From: JACCZX01 sp963710675
Lineage (GTDB): Bacteria; Pseudomonadota; Gammaproteobacteria; Burkholderiales; Burkholderiaceae_F
Assembly: GCA_963710675.1 (NCBI GenBank)
Contig: CAVQBE010000025.1
Coordinates: 186,001-250,000, forward strand
DNA: 64,000 nucleotides
Direction of reading: 5' to 3'
Below the pieces are notes generated by a model that was not told the DNA's origin, ran no database searches, and saw only the letters and a program-made list of their open reading frames with translations. Below are positions 18,041 to 28,177 of the stretch, one piece after another; positions within the stretch are counted from its first letter, which is position 1, and every line of letters begins with the position of its first letter. The position numbers and the translations under genes are program-made.

Positions 18041-18114
18041 CGAAAAATTGTCTGGCTTCGCCAGCGATTTTTCGCTAACCAATCAGACAAAGGCAGGGGT
18101 GCACTTTTGTCTGC
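18041..18114 (-). repeat. Post-stop two-hairpin repeat, copy B (gspG-gspH)
   Basis: On the minus strand this begins four bases after the gspG TAA and ends 10 bases before the gspH ATG. Hairpin 1 has arms CAGACAAA and TTTGTCTG around a loop containing GTGCACCCCT. A GATTGGTT linker follows. Hairpin 2 has outer arms CGAAAAAT/ATTTTTCG, a conserved CG...ACA internal loop and inner stem CTGGC-GAA-GCCAG. Copy C keeps every loop and changes the stems on both sides. Its place inside the T2SS operon suggests a role in RNA processing, partial termination or setting expression after the major pseudopilin. Confidence 0.8.
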
Positions 18115-18118
18115 ATAG

Positions 18119-18571
18119 TTAAAGCTGCCACGACCCGATGTCGGCGTCCGGACTGTTCGGCTCGCCACCGTTGGCGCGGTCGCGGCCGAGCGAGAACACG
18201 TCGATCTCTCCGCGTACGCCAGGATTCAAAAACTTGTACGGCTCTCCCCATGGGTCAGCGGGCACCGTCGAGCGTTCGAGGTAGCCGCCCTGCTTCCAGT
18301 TACTGGGCATCGGCTCAGTTGTGGGCCTTGTAATCAGCGCCTGCAGTCCTTGATCGGTTGTCGGGTAGCGGCCGTTGTCCAAGCGATAGAGCTTCAGAGC
18401 CTGCATGATCGATGCGATGTCCTGCTTGGCTGCAGCGATCCTTGCGTCATCGGTGCGACCGACGACTCGCGGCACAATCAATGCGGCAAGCACACCGAGG
18501 ATCGTGATCACGACCATGATCTCGATCAAAGTGAAGCCACCATTGCGTGCGCCCCTGGTCAGTGCGCGCAT
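18119..18571 (-). CDS. gspG: T2SS major pseudopilin GspG
   Basis: A 150-residue major pseudopilin. The leader ends RNG|FTLIEIMVVITILGVLAAL with Glu at +5. The GspG body shows RYPTTDQGLQALI, WKQGGYLE, DPWGEPYKFLNPG and the calcium-site C-terminus (SPDADIGSW). The ATG at 18571 gives the normal leader length. It is the first gene of the minus-strand T2SS operon; copy B of the post-stop repeat separates it from gspH, as could suit higher expression of the major subunit. Confidence 0.95.
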   Translation of the reverse strand: MRALTRGARNGGFTLIEIMVVITILGVLAALIVPRVVGRTDDARIAAAKQDIASIMQALKLYRLDNGRYPTTDQGLQALITRPTTEPMPSNWKQGGYLERSTVPADPWGEPYKFLNPGVRGEIDVFSLGRDRANGGEPNSPDADIGSWQL

Positions 18572-18865
18572 GCCCCCTGAAGGGGAATGCGATGGATTTG
18601 GGGCCGAGGCGACCATCGCTAAGCGGTGTGCCGGCAATTGCAAAGAGGAACGAACGCGGGTCATTGGAGTCATCAGACCATTGGCCAATGCGGTAGAAAA
18701 CTTGAAGATAAGCGTCGAACGCCTTGAAGTTCCTCGCTTTTCGACGCGGACAACCGAGGGTGCGAGGGATATTATCAACGCGAATCGGCTGCCCCACCCC
18801 CCGGAAAGGGGATGCTTCACGGACTAATACATGGTGAGCTCAGCCCGAACGTTGGAATCTAGATC
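18572..18865. promoter_or_regulatory. Divergent gspG/gspC intergenic region
   Basis: These 294 bp separate the minus-strand T2SS operon from gspC. The region must hold the promoters of both. I see C-run/G-run palindromes near 18572-18590 and 18790-18810 but no confident -35/-10 pair. A frame open upstream of gspG runs through here but has no prepilin-like features and is not called. Confidence 0.4.
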
Positions 18866-19555
18866 GTGAAAAAGTTTGCTTTCGCTGCGGTTCATCTGCT
18901 TTTCTTTGTCGCGGCGCTCGCGATTGCCGGCTATTGGGGGATTCGAATCTTCACGCCGTCCCCGCTGGCCGCTCCGCCGCCATTGCCTCCGCCGCCGCTG
19001 CGTGATCCCGACCCGCAGGCGGCCGCGCGCATGTTTGGCAAAGTCGATGTGGTTCAGTCGGTCGCCAGCAATATTCAAGCGGTAGGAATTTTCTCCGCCG
19101 GCAAGGATTCAAGTGCCGTTCTGGTCGTTGACGGCAAGCCAGCGCGCGTGTTTTTGGTCGGGCAGGAAGTGGCGCCCGGTATGAAGCTGGTGTCTGTGAC
19201 ATCAGAGATCGCCGTTCTTGAAACAGCGGGTGGCCGCCAGGAAGTGCGGATGCCGGCGCAACCGATTGCGCAGCTCGGCGGGTTCCCGGCAGCTCCGAAT
19301 TTTTTCCGCGAAGGCAACACGTTGACAGCACCGAGCAGCGATGGCGCGCCAAATATCCCACGGCCGTCTACGCCGCCTCCGCGCTCTGCGTTGCCGCAGC
19401 CTCCTCCAATGCCGGCCCAACAATTTCCAACTCAACAAGTGCCGCCGCAGACGCAGCAGCAGATGCCGCAACAACCTGGCGTGCAGCAACCTATGCCGCA
19501 GCAGGCCGTCCCACAACCCATTATTCCGGGCGGTGTACAGCCGCAATCGCAGTAA
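18866..19555 (+). CDS. gspC: T2SS inner-membrane protein GspC
   Basis: A 229-residue bitopic protein. One N-terminal membrane helix (VHLLFFVAALAIAGYWGI) leads into a Pro-rich linker and the HR domain (residues about 55-130; VVQSVASNIQAVGIFSAG, SAVLVVDGKPARVFLVGQEVAPG), which contacts the secretin N0 domain. After that comes a Pro/Gln-rich tail in place of the PDZ or coiled-coil end found in other GspC proteins. The start is GTG. It is transcribed away from the main T2SS operon. Confidence 0.88.
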   Translation: MKKFAFAAVHLLFFVAALAIAGYWGIRIFTPSPLAAPPPLPPPPLRDPDPQAAARMFGKVDVVQSVASNIQAVGIFSAGKDSSAVLVVDGKPARVFLVGQEVAPGMKLVSVTSEIAVLETAGGRQEVRMPAQPIAQLGGFPAAPNFFREGNTLTAPSSDGAPNIPRPSTPPPRSALPQPPPMPAQQFPTQQVPPQTQQQMPQQPGVQQPMPQQAVPQPIIPGGVQPQSQ

Positions 19556-19566
19556 CGCCGCGAGAC

Positions 19567-20442
19567 TTACGCCACGACGACTTTGCCAGCGTTTGGCGGA
19601 TACGTTTTCTCGCCATGCATTGTCGCCTCGATCGGAAGCGCGGGCAGATCTGAGATTTCCGCGTACAGCGGTGAAAAATCGGGTGCGGTGGCTTCGAACA
19701 ATTGCGTAAACGATTCAACCACAAAATAAGCGGATTGATAGTCGTCTATCTTGTAGGGTGTCCGTAGAACACGTTTCAGATCGAATGCAAGGCGCTGCGG
19801 CCGTGGACTGGTGAGCGCGTATTGCGTTTCTCCCACCGACGACAGCACACCGGCGCCGTAAACGCGCAAACCGCGCGCGGTAGCGATCAACCCGAATTCG
19901 ACGGTGTACCAGTACAGGCGTGCGAGATATTCGAGTGCTTGTAGCCCCTGCGCCTTTAACCCGCCGCGCCCGAATGCCTGCATGTAATCCGCAAAAACAG
20001 GATTGAAAAGCAGTGGTACGTGGCCATAGAGGTCGTGAAATACGTCGGGTTCGACGATGTAATCGAACTCCTCCGGCGATCGCAGCCAGACAGTGACCGG
20101 AAATCGGCGGTGCGCCAGTAGCGAAAAAAACGCGTGCTCGGGAATGAGTCCCGGTACCGCAACCACTTCCCACCCGGTCGCGCGCTGCAACGATTCGCTG
20201 ATCGATTCAAAGCGCGGGATGTGGTCACTCGCACCCAACTCGCCCAAGGCAGCAATGAACTCCTCGCATGCCTGACCAGGCGCCTGTTTGACCTGGCGCG
20301 CGAACAGGCGTGCGTACATCGCATGTTCTTCCGGCGTGTAGCGCTCCCAATGTTGGTCGCATGTGTAGTCGTCGCGCGCCTCGGAATAGTCGCCGCGCGG
20401 CGGACGCGTGCTGGCGCCGTAGGTAACGGGTGCAACAGCCAT
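19567..20442 (-). CDS. phhA: Phenylalanine 4-monooxygenase
   Basis: A 291-residue monomeric aromatic amino acid hydroxylase that turns phenylalanine to tyrosine with tetrahydropterin and O2. The iron ligands are visible: His136 and His141 in PDVFHDLYGHVPLL and Glu182 in YWYTVEFGL. The upstream IPRFESISESLQRATGWEVVAVPGLIP block is typical of bacterial enzymes. It follows hpd on the same strand with the hpd stop just 6 bases upstream of its ATG, so the two form a Phe-Tyr breakdown operon. Confidence 0.96.
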   Translation of the reverse strand: MAVAPVTYGASTRPPRGDYSEARDDYTCDQHWERYTPEEHAMYARLFARQVKQAPGQACEEFIAALGELGASDHIPRFESISESLQRATGWEVVAVPGLIPEHAFFSLLAHRRFPVTVWLRSPEEFDYIVEPDVFHDLYGHVPLLFNPVFADYMQAFGRGGLKAQGLQALEYLARLYWYTVEFGLIATARGLRVYGAGVLSSVGETQYALTSPRPQRLAFDLKRVLRTPYKIDDYQSAYFVVESFTQLFEATAPDFSPLYAEISDLPALPIEATMHGEKTYPPNAGKVVVA

Positions 20443-20447
20443 TGGGA

Positions 20448-21574
20448 CTATGCGGGCGCCTTGCTCTCGTCGGGCTTCAGTACGCCGCGCCGGATTTGAT
20501 CGAGCTCGATCGACTCGAACAGCGCGCGGAAGTTGCCTTCGCCGAACCCTTCGTCGCCTTTACGTTGAATGATCTCGAAAAATATCGGGCCGATCACTGT
20601 TTGCGTAAATATCTGCAACAGCAGCTCGTTCGGAGCACCTTGATGCGTAGCGCCGTCGATCAGGATGCGCAGTAGTCTTCAACTCCGCAAGCTGCTCGCC
20701 GTGATTCGGCAATCGCGTGTCAATCAGGTCGTAATAGGTGTCGATCGTGTCCTGGAATGCGACGCCATTTTGTTTCATCGCGCGCACGGTCGCGTAAATG
20801 TCGCTGGTGGCCAGTGCAACGTGTTGAATTCCTTCACCCCGGTACTCGTCCAGGTATTCGACGATCTGACTCTTATCGTCTGAGCTTTCGTTAATCGGAA
20901 TTCGTATTTTTCCGCACGGGCTTGTCATTGCCTTGCTCTTCAGTCCCGTCAATTGCCCCTCGATATCGAAGTAGCGAACCTCGCGGAAGTTGAATAGCCG
21001 CTCGTAGAACTCCGCCCATTCTTTCATCCGACCGCGGTGCACGTTATGCGTTAGATGATCGATGAAGGTGAGTCCGCAGCCTGTCGGATTGGCCTGTGCA
21101 TCAGCGATCGGCTCGAAGTCAACGTCGTAGATGTTGATGTCGCCGATTCCGCCTGGTGACGCTGAATTCTTGCCGCGCCAACGGTCGACGAAATAAAGCA
21201 GGGAGTCGCCGATGCCCTTGATCGCCGGGATGTTCAATTCCATCGGCCCGGACTGTGAGTCGAAACCCCAAGCGCCAAGTTCCAGCGCGCGGCGATATGC
21301 CTGCGCCGCATCGCGCACACGAAACGCGATTGCGCAAATGGACGGTCCGTGAAGCCGCGCAAAGCGCTGTGCAAACGAATCGGGCTCGGCGTTGATGATG
21401 AAGTTGACACCGCCCTGCCGGTACAGCGTGACCTTCTTGTGGCGGTGCCTGCGCCACGGCCAAAAAGCCCATGGTTTCAAACAGCTTGCCGAGCGCCACC
21501 GGATCCGGTGCGGCGTATTCGATGAACTCGAAGCCATCGGTCCCCATCGGGTTGTCCCAGCCGGTGAATTGCAT
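20448..21574 (-). CDS. hpd: 4-hydroxyphenylpyruvate dioxygenase (two +1 frameshifts)
   Basis: An HPPD of about 374 residues that converts 4-hydroxyphenylpyruvate to homogentisate. It begins MQFTGWDNPMGTDGFEFIEYA after AGGAG. One extra base at about 21445 shifts the frame before RHKKVTLYRQGG, and a second at about 20673 before LRILIDGATHQG. The iron-binding His of FIDHLTHNV, His of GIQHVALATSDI and the C-terminal Glu of IFFEIIQRKGDEGFGEGNF are all present across the frames. The span is 1127 bases, exactly 375 codons plus two. Confidence 0.92.
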
Positions 21575-21798
21575 CGCGATCTCCTATTGACGGATGACCT
21601 ACCTGATAGCAAGGATTCTGCCGCAATCATCGCCGTCTGCCCTGATTCATCGCGCCAGGGGGCAGTTCACTCCGGTTGATCCGCAAGCCTGCAGTTCGCC
21701 CCTTCGATTGCGCAGTTCGTCGCACGCCGGTCGCAAAGTGCAAGACGTCTCCCTACAGTGCGTTTCAGTCAGACAGAACGCAACAAAGGAGAAAGGTC

Positions 21799-22020
21799 AT
21801 GTACAGCACATCCCACTCAATACGCATTCTGAGCGCGGCACTTGCCGCAGTTTTCGGACTTGGATTGGTCGCCACAGCGGGCGGTGCGTTGCGCGTGGAG
21901 CGTGCGCCGACGACGCTTGAGTCTCTGCGAGTGATTCATCTCGAACCTGTCGTCGTAAAGATGCATCCAGCGTCGCAGCTATCAGCGGCGTGCGAACAGG
22001 CACCGAAGGCAGCACTCTAG
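21799..22020 (+). CDS. Small exported hypothetical protein
   Basis: I do not recognise this gene. It encodes 73 residues behind a good ribosome site (AAGGAGAAAGG). Residues about 10-32 are hydrophobic with small residues (ILSAALAAVFGLGLVATAGG), either a signal peptide or a membrane anchor; the rest is short, basic then neutral, with one Cys. A terminator starts about 24 bases after the stop, so it is a complete single-gene unit, divergent from hpd. Confidence 0.6.
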   Translation: MYSTSHSIRILSAALAAVFGLGLVATAGGALRVERAPTTLESLRVIHLEPVVVKMHPASQLSAACEQAPKAAL

Positions 22021-22043
22021 GGCCACGTTCTTTGCGTCGACAG

Positions 22044-22068
22044 AGGCCCGGCAAGTCCGGGCCTTTTT
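22044..22068 (+). terminator. Rho-independent terminator
   Basis: A perfect 7-bp GC stem (GGCCCGG/CCGGGCC) with a 5-base loop is followed by five T residues. It closes the transcription unit of the small exported protein. Confidence 0.9.
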
Positions 22069-22194
22069 GTTTGCGCGGTCAATACACCGCCCAGTCGCAC
22101 CGCCCAGGCGCGATTTGTGCAGTCTATTGATCCGATTAGTGCAATCTGTCGCACCGAATTGGTGTTGATTCGCTGCCGCTTATAAAGTGCGCGT

Positions 22195-23706
22195 ATGACA
22201 ACTGCAGACAACACCGACAAGACTTCAGCACCCGCCGACATGCCACCAGCGCAACCAGCGTCTTCTCGCACATCGCGCTTGAGTAAGGCATTTGCAAGGA
22301 CTCGCAATGCAGCAGCCGACGCCGGGCGTGCATCGGCGCCGACGATTAAAAGTATTGGCGCCCGCGATCGGTGACTGGCTAGCAACCGTCGGTTGGGCCA
22401 AGTTCTTTTTCATCGCATTTCTATTGATGATCGTCGGCGCCATTGCCGACAACGTTTTCTATGACACCAAGCCAATAGTCGTTGTGAAAAGGGCGAGGGC
22501 AGGGATCGCGTCCAGGTCAACCTGCAGGTCGCGCCCGACGGCGTCCGTATACAGGCGCCGAGCGAGAAGGCGACGTCGTCGGCATCCAGAGGCGAGCCCA
22601 GCGTGAAGATCGACGACAAGGGTTTGCGCATCATGGCCGGCGACAAGAACAAGCGCGTGGCGGTCGTTATCGACGAAAACGGTATTCGCGTTGAGAGAAA
22701 TCCGCCGCCCGAAGCGGACAAGCCTGACGCCAACAAGCCCGACGCTGAAACACCGGACGAGGAGCCAAGTGTCACCGTCGAGGAGGACGGGCGCACGGTC
22801 ACTATCAGCCCGGAATTCACGCAGGATCCGCAAAAACTCGCGCTGGCACTCGACAAAGCGCGCGATCAAATCGAAGACATCGTCGAGAAGCAGATTGACC
22901 GGCAGATTGCGCGCGAGACGCGGCGCTATCGCGAGAAAACCGGCGATTGGCTGATGAGTTTCGTGATGCTGCTGATCATGGCGGGCATCATAGTCAAGGT
23001 GGTTCTGGGCGGGAAAAAGCGCGCTGAGCGGCGCGCTGAAGCCGCGACTGAAACAGCGGCCGAAGAAAGTCTAAAGCGGCAACTTGCCGAAGCGCAGCTG
23101 AAGACGATGCAGGCGCAGGTGGAGCCGCACTTCCTTTTCAATACGCTGGCGTCGGTCGACTACCTGATCGAAACCGCACCATCAACCGCCTCGAAGATGC
23201 AGAAGAGCCTGATCCAGTACCTGCGTGCGGCGTTACCACAAATGCGAGAAGGCTCGACCACGCTTGGCAAGGAAGTACAACTGTGCCGCTCGTACCTCGA
23301 GATACTGAAGTTCAGGATGGAGGACCGGCTGCAGTACTCGCTGATCATTCCGCAAGGACTGAGCTCAGCGCAGTTTCCGCCGATGATGCTGCAATCACTG
23401 GTTGAAAACTCGATCAAGCATGGCCTGGAGCCCAAACCCGAGGGCGGTTCGTTGACGATTTCCGCTGATATATCGAATGGCCGGCTGCGCGTGACGGTAG
23501 CTGATTCTGGACTGGGATTTGCGGCAGCCGGCGTGTCCGGCAGCGGAGTCGGTCTGGCGAACGTGCGTGAGCGGCTGGCGGCCTTGTATGGCGGCGCTGC
23601 GAAATTATCGATCGAAGCGAATTCCCCGAGTGGGACGATCGTGACGATCGAAGTGCCGTATACATTTGAAACAGACACGCCCTCGGAAAGCAAAGGCAAC
23701 GCATAG
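22195..23706 (+). CDS. LytS/AlgZ-type sensor histidine kinase (one +1 and one -1 frameshift)
   Basis: A membrane histidine kinase of about 503 residues. A first membrane helix (FFFIAFLLMIVGAIADNVF) and a second (WLMSFVMLLIMAGIIVKVVL) bracket a large extracytoplasmic region rich in Asp, Glu and Pro that ends in a charged helix. The cytoplasmic part has the His-kinase phosphoacceptor QVEPHFLFNTL, N-box LVENSIKHGLEP and G-boxes DSGLGF and GVGLANVRERL of the LytS family. Frame breaks: an extra base at about 22354 and a missing A in the run at 22487-22490. The two cancel, so the total span is in frame. The next gene is its response regulator. Confidence 0.88.
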
Positions 23707-23715
23707 AATCGGCGA

Positions 23716-24477
23716 ATGCCGACGGCAATCATTGCGGACGACGAGCGTTTAATGCGGGAGCAGCTTCGTGCGCGTCTCTCCGAAGTCTGGCCGGATCTGC
23801 AGGTTTTGGCGGAAGCTAAGAACGGGGAAGAAGCAGTCGCAGCCGTCAACGACCATCGTCCTGATCTTGCGTTTCTCGATATCCGAATGCCCGGTATGAC
23901 GGGCATCGAGGCAGCGCGACATATCGGTGACGCGTGTCACGTCGTATTCATCACTGCCTATAACGAGTACGCGGTTGATGCGTTCGAGCACGGTGCGATC
24001 GATTACGTTCTGAAGCCAGCCGAAGCTGAGCGCCTGGCGATTACCGTTGCCCGCGTGAAGCAGCGGCTCGGTTCGAAGCCGACCGATCTCGGCGAGCTTT
24101 TGAGCAAGTTGAGCGCACGACTCGATTCGGCAGGTGGTGGTGCGCAGCGCAGTTACCTGCAATGGATACAAGCAAGTGTCGGGCAGCAATTGCGTCTGAT
24201 ACCGACCGCGGAAATTCTTTTCTTCGCATCCGACGAGAAATACACCCGGGTACAGACCGAATCGTTCGAGGCGCTGATACGAAAGCCAATCAAGGAACTG
24301 ATCGACGAGCTTGATCCGGAGCAGTTTTGGCAGATTCACAGAGGCACGATCGTCAACGCCAAGGCGATTGCAGGCGTGACACGCGATTTCCGAGGCCGTC
24401 AGCTAGTGCTGATCAAAGGTCACACCGAAAAACTCGAGGTCAGCCGCAACTACACGCACCTTTTTAAGCAGATGTAA
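23716..24477 (+). CDS. LytR/AlgR-family response regulator
   Basis: A 253-residue regulator. The receiver domain has the acidic pair ADDE, phospho-acceptor Asp55 in FLDIRMPG, Thr in ITAYNEYAVDAF and Lys in YVLKPAE. Residues about 145-253 form a LytTR DNA-binding domain (IPTAEILFFASDEKYTRVQT, FWQIHRGTIVNAKAI, LEVSRNYTHLFKQM). It follows the kinase by 9 bases. Targets are not evident; LytTR proteins usually bind direct repeats upstream of membrane or envelope genes. Confidence 0.95.
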   Translation: MPTAIIADDERLMREQLRARLSEVWPDLQVLAEAKNGEEAVAAVNDHRPDLAFLDIRMPGMTGIEAARHIGDACHVVFITAYNEYAVDAFEHGAIDYVLKPAEAERLAITVARVKQRLGSKPTDLGELLSKLSARLDSAGGGAQRSYLQWIQASVGQQLRLIPTAEILFFASDEKYTRVQTESFEALIRKPIKELIDELDPEQFWQIHRGTIVNAKAIAGVTRDFRGRQLVLIKGHTEKLEVSRNYTHLFKQM

Positions 24478-25064
24478 GCATGCGCTGTGCGGCGTCCGCA
24501 TTGCGCGACTCTGAAGCCCAGATCGATCGCTGCGAGCATTTCGGTAAACGTCTCGTCCATCAGTGAAGCGGCCGTCGGCCGCTCAAGACTGAGATACGCG
24601 CGAGGTTCCTCGGCGTCTGCGACGAGATGCATGCCGGCGCGCTCGGCCATTTGTTTCAAAGCATCGTTCTCGGGAACGTAGTTCATGATCAAACACGTCG
24701 CTCCGCGGTTGCGCGCATGCACCGCAGCACGCTGCAACAGTTGCAGGCCGAAACCGCGACGGCGAGCGTGCGGTAGCACCGAGACCCCGAACTCTGCCGT
24801 TTTCGACGAGGCGCTCTTATCAAAGCCGAGATGTCCAAGCGCGAGTAGCTCGGCATCTTCGTCAAAGATGCCGAAGATTGCATCGCGACTGAAGTGCAAC
24901 TTGCGAACGTAAAGGCGCAGCGCTTCGTCCGTCACTGCGTAACCGAAACGAAGCCAAAGATCGTGCGGCGACAGTGCTCGCAGATGTTGCAGTACGCGCT
25001 TACGGTGGTGAGAACCGAGTTGCGCTACCAACGCGTTAGATGGATGGGGAGGTTTCTGATGCAT
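24450..25064 (-). CDS. GNAT-family N-acetyltransferase
   Basis: A 204-residue protein with a GNAT fold. The acetyl-CoA site is the segment GVSVLPHARRRGFGLQLLQRA (V/I-x-x-x-x-R-x-x-G-x-G/A type), and the C-terminal NDALKQMAERAGM helix fits. The substrate is unknown. The ATG at 25064 was chosen; no clear ribosome site precedes it. The 3' end overlaps the end of the convergent response regulator by 28 bases. Confidence 0.75.
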   Translation of the reverse strand: MHQKPPHPSNALVAQLGSHHRKRVLQHLRALSPHDLWLRFGYAVTDEALRLYVRKLHFSRDAIFGIFDEDAELLALGHLGFDKSASSKTAEFGVSVLPHARRRGFGLQLLQRAAVHARNRGATCLIMNYVPENDALKQMAERAGMHLVADAEEPRAYLSLERPTAASLMDETFTEMLAAIDLGFRVAQCGRRTAHAYICLKRCV

Positions 25065-25245
25065 TGCACAATTATGAGGCCGGAGTAATCTATGCCAACG
25101 TGGGTAGACGGAAGGCGCTAGTAAAGCAACTTTTGTGCTGGGCTCTGACCTCATGCCTGTACAAGAGAGTGAGCGCTAACATACAGGCCACTGTGAAAAT
25201 CTGAAGTTGGGTTGTGCACCGCTCCCGAGCGCGCGAGCGTTGCGC

Positions 25246-25269
25246 AGCGGACCACTTTCGGTGGTCCGT
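25246..25269 (+). terminator. Hairpin upstream of the tRNA-tufB promoter
   Basis: CGGACCAC pairs with GTGGTCCG around a short TTTCG-type loop, with only TTT following. It may insulate the tRNA operon promoter, which begins directly after it. The short T-tract leaves real termination uncertain. Confidence 0.45.
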
Positions 25270-25298
25270 TTGACAAGCCTTTGTTCCGCAACCATAAT
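25270..25298 (+). promoter_or_regulatory. Sigma70 promoter of the tRNA-tufB operon
   Basis: A perfect -35 TTGACA (25270-25275) and a -10 CATAAT (25293-25298) are separated by 17 bases. The predicted start is about 25305, a few bases before tRNA-Tyr. This is the layout of the strong stable-RNA promoter that drives tRNA-Tyr-Gly-Thr-tufB. Confidence 0.85.
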
Positions 25299-25312
25299 TT
25301 GCGGTTCGCCGC

Positions 25313-25398
25313 GGAGGGGTGCCCGAGTGGTTAAAGGGGGCAGACTGTAAATCTGTTGGCTTACGCCTACGTTGGTTCGAATCCAACCTCCTCCACCA
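25313..25398 (+). tRNA. tRNA-Tyr (GTA)
   Basis: An 86-base cloverleaf including the encoded CCA. The acceptor arms GGAGGGG and CTCCTCC pair, with one G-U. The anticodon is GTA, followed by AAATC. The long variable arm marks a class II tRNA (Tyr). First in the tRNA-tufB operon. Confidence 0.96.
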
Positions 25399-25452
25399 CT
25401 GCAACCTCCAAAGCGAACGGACGAGCGCGGATGCGGAAATTAGTTTCGTCGG

Positions 25453-25526
25453 GCGGGTGTAGCTCAATGGTAGAGCAGAAGCCTTCCAAGCTTACGACGA
25501 GGGTTCGATTCCCTTCACCCGCTCCA
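25453..25526 (+). tRNA. tRNA-Gly (TCC)
   Basis: A 74-base cloverleaf with encoded CCA. The acceptor GCGGGTG pairs with CACCCGC; the anticodon is TCC in CCTTCCAAG. The outermost anticodon-stem pair is G-A, a mismatch, which may be a base error or a tolerated variant. Confidence 0.94.
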
Positions 25527-25676
25527 CTAAATACATTCAGGGACAACAGCAGCTACGAAAACAACAACCGTGTCGCTTAGCGTGCCGCAGATGCGCGACG
25601 CGAGCTCGAAGACAGTACTAGAACGTACGGCGAGAGCGAGCAACAAAGCAGATGCGGCGCGATAAGCGATCACGAG

Positions 25677-25751
<75 letters not shown>

Positions 25752-25802
25752 AATTTTAAGAAGTTAAGAACGTTGAGACAGAAAGCAGTGAGGAGTTAGG
25801 CG

Positions 25803-26994
<1,192 letters not shown>

Positions 26995-27020
26995 CCGTTT
27001 GGAGTAGTAATTACCGGTTT

Positions 27021-27096
27021 AGGGGCGTAGCTCAATTGGCAGAGCGCTGGTCTCCAAAACCAGAGGTTGGGGGTTCGATGCCCTCCGCCCCTGCCA
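27021..27096 (+). tRNA. tRNA-Trp (CCA)
   Basis: A 76-base cloverleaf with encoded CCA. The acceptor AGGGGCG pairs with CGCCCCT; the anticodon CCA lies in TCTCCAAAA. It lies between tufB and secE, where the Trp tRNA is found in many proteobacteria. Confidence 0.96.
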
Positions 27097-27116
27097 CTTG
27101 TAGGAAACAGTCATAA

Positions 27117-27497
27117 ATGGCAACACAGAATATCGAGACAGTCACCAGCAAATCCGATTTGTTCCTCGTGACACTCGCGGTTGTGGCGGCTGTGGCTGGA
27201 GTGCTCGGATTCACGTTCTTGACCGAGCAACCGACACTGGCGCGCGTCGGTGTGTTGATCGGTGGATTGGTGCTTGCGCTCGCGATCGCGTGGTTTTCGC
27301 AGTCGGGCAAGCGCTTTCTGGCTTACGCCCGTGAGTCGTATGAAGAAACAAAGCGGGTGGTATGGCCGAGCCGTAAGGAGACGGTCACCACGACCGGCGT
27401 TGTCTTCGGATTCGTCGTGATCATGGCGATCTTTCTTTTCCTCGTCGATAAGAGCCTCGAGTGGGTTCTCTACGACACGCTGCTCTCCTGGCGCTAA
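27117..27497 (+). CDS. secE: Preprotein translocase subunit SecE
   Basis: A 126-residue membrane protein with three hydrophobic helices, as in the longer proteobacterial SecE. The conserved core is YARESYEETKRVVWPSRKET, the amphipathic helix that clamps SecY, followed by the last membrane span. It starts 20 bases after tRNA-Trp and ends 6 bases before nusG. Confidence 0.95.
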   Translation: MATQNIETVTSKSDLFLVTLAVVAAVAGVLGFTFLTEQPTLARVGVLIGGLVLALAIAWFSQSGKRFLAYARESYEETKRVVWPSRKETVTTTGVVFGFVVIMAIFLFLVDKSLEWVLYDTLLSWR

Positions 27498-27503
27498 ACA
27501 CAG

Positions 27504-28115
27504 ATGGCAATCGAGATGGCAACTGAATCAGCACCGGACGCAGCAGAAGTTGCAAAGCAAAACGCCTCGCCGGCGGCAGCAGGTACGAAGCGCTGGTATG
27601 TCGTGCACGCCTACTCCGGAATGGAAAAAGGCGTGGCGCGTGCACTGCAGGAGCGTATTAACCGCGCGGGCTTGCAGTCGCAGTTCGGACAAATCCTTGT
27701 GCCAGTCGAGGAAGTGGTTGAGGTCAAGGGCGGTAAAAAGTCGATCACCGAGCGCCGCATGTATTCGGGCTATGTGTTGGTCGAAATGGACATGACCGAT
27801 GAAGCGTGGCACCTAGTGAAGAGCACGCCGAAGGTGACCGGGTTTCTTGGCGGCAGCGCCAATCGCCCGTCGCCGCTGCGTCAGAAAGAGGTAGACGAAA
27901 TCCTGATGCGGATGCAGGAGGGCGCGGAGAAGCCGCGGCCCAAGACGTTGTGGGAAGTTGGCGAAATGGTGCGTGTTAAAGACGGTCCGTTCACCGATTT
28001 CAACGGCAATGTCGAAGAAGTGAACTACGAGAAGAGCCGGATGCGTGTGTCAGTCACCATCTTCGGACGCTCGACGCCAGTCGAGCTCGAGTTTGGGCAA
28101 GTCGAGAAAGTTTAG
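27504..28115 (+). CDS. nusG: Transcription termination/antitermination factor NusG
   Basis: A 203-residue NusG. The NGN domain starts RWYVVHAYSGMEKGVARAL and includes RRMYSGYVLVEMDMTDEAW; the C-terminal KOW domain is VRVKDGPFTDFNGNVEEVNYEKSRM-like and ends FGQVEKV. It binds RNA polymerase beta-prime and couples it to the ribosome or Rho. An Ala-rich N-terminal extension of about 25 residues precedes the NGN domain. A second ATG four codons in is also possible. Confidence 0.96.
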   Translation: MAIEMATESAPDAAEVAKQNASPAAAGTKRWYVVHAYSGMEKGVARALQERINRAGLQSQFGQILVPVEEVVEVKGGKKSITERRMYSGYVLVEMDMTDEAWHLVKSTPKVTGFLGGSANRPSPLRQKEVDEILMRMQEGAEKPRPKTLWEVGEMVRVKDGPFTDFNGNVEEVNYEKSRMRVSVTIFGRSTPVELEFGQVEKV

Positions 28116-28177
28116 TGAACACGGGGAGCTGGCTCGAGTCATTGACGAGTAGCGCTTGAACCCACAGGAGATTCGCG

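Noticed and set aside
18572..18820. GspG with an 80-residue N-terminal extension
   Set aside because: The extension crosses GC-rich palindromes and would displace the prepilin leader, which must be at the N-terminus. The ATG at 18571 gives a normal leader.
21722..21770. Another copy of the post-stop repeat (CAAAGTGCA followed by CCCTAC)
   Set aside because: The loop bases partly match but the flanking arms do not pair, and it does not follow a stop codon.
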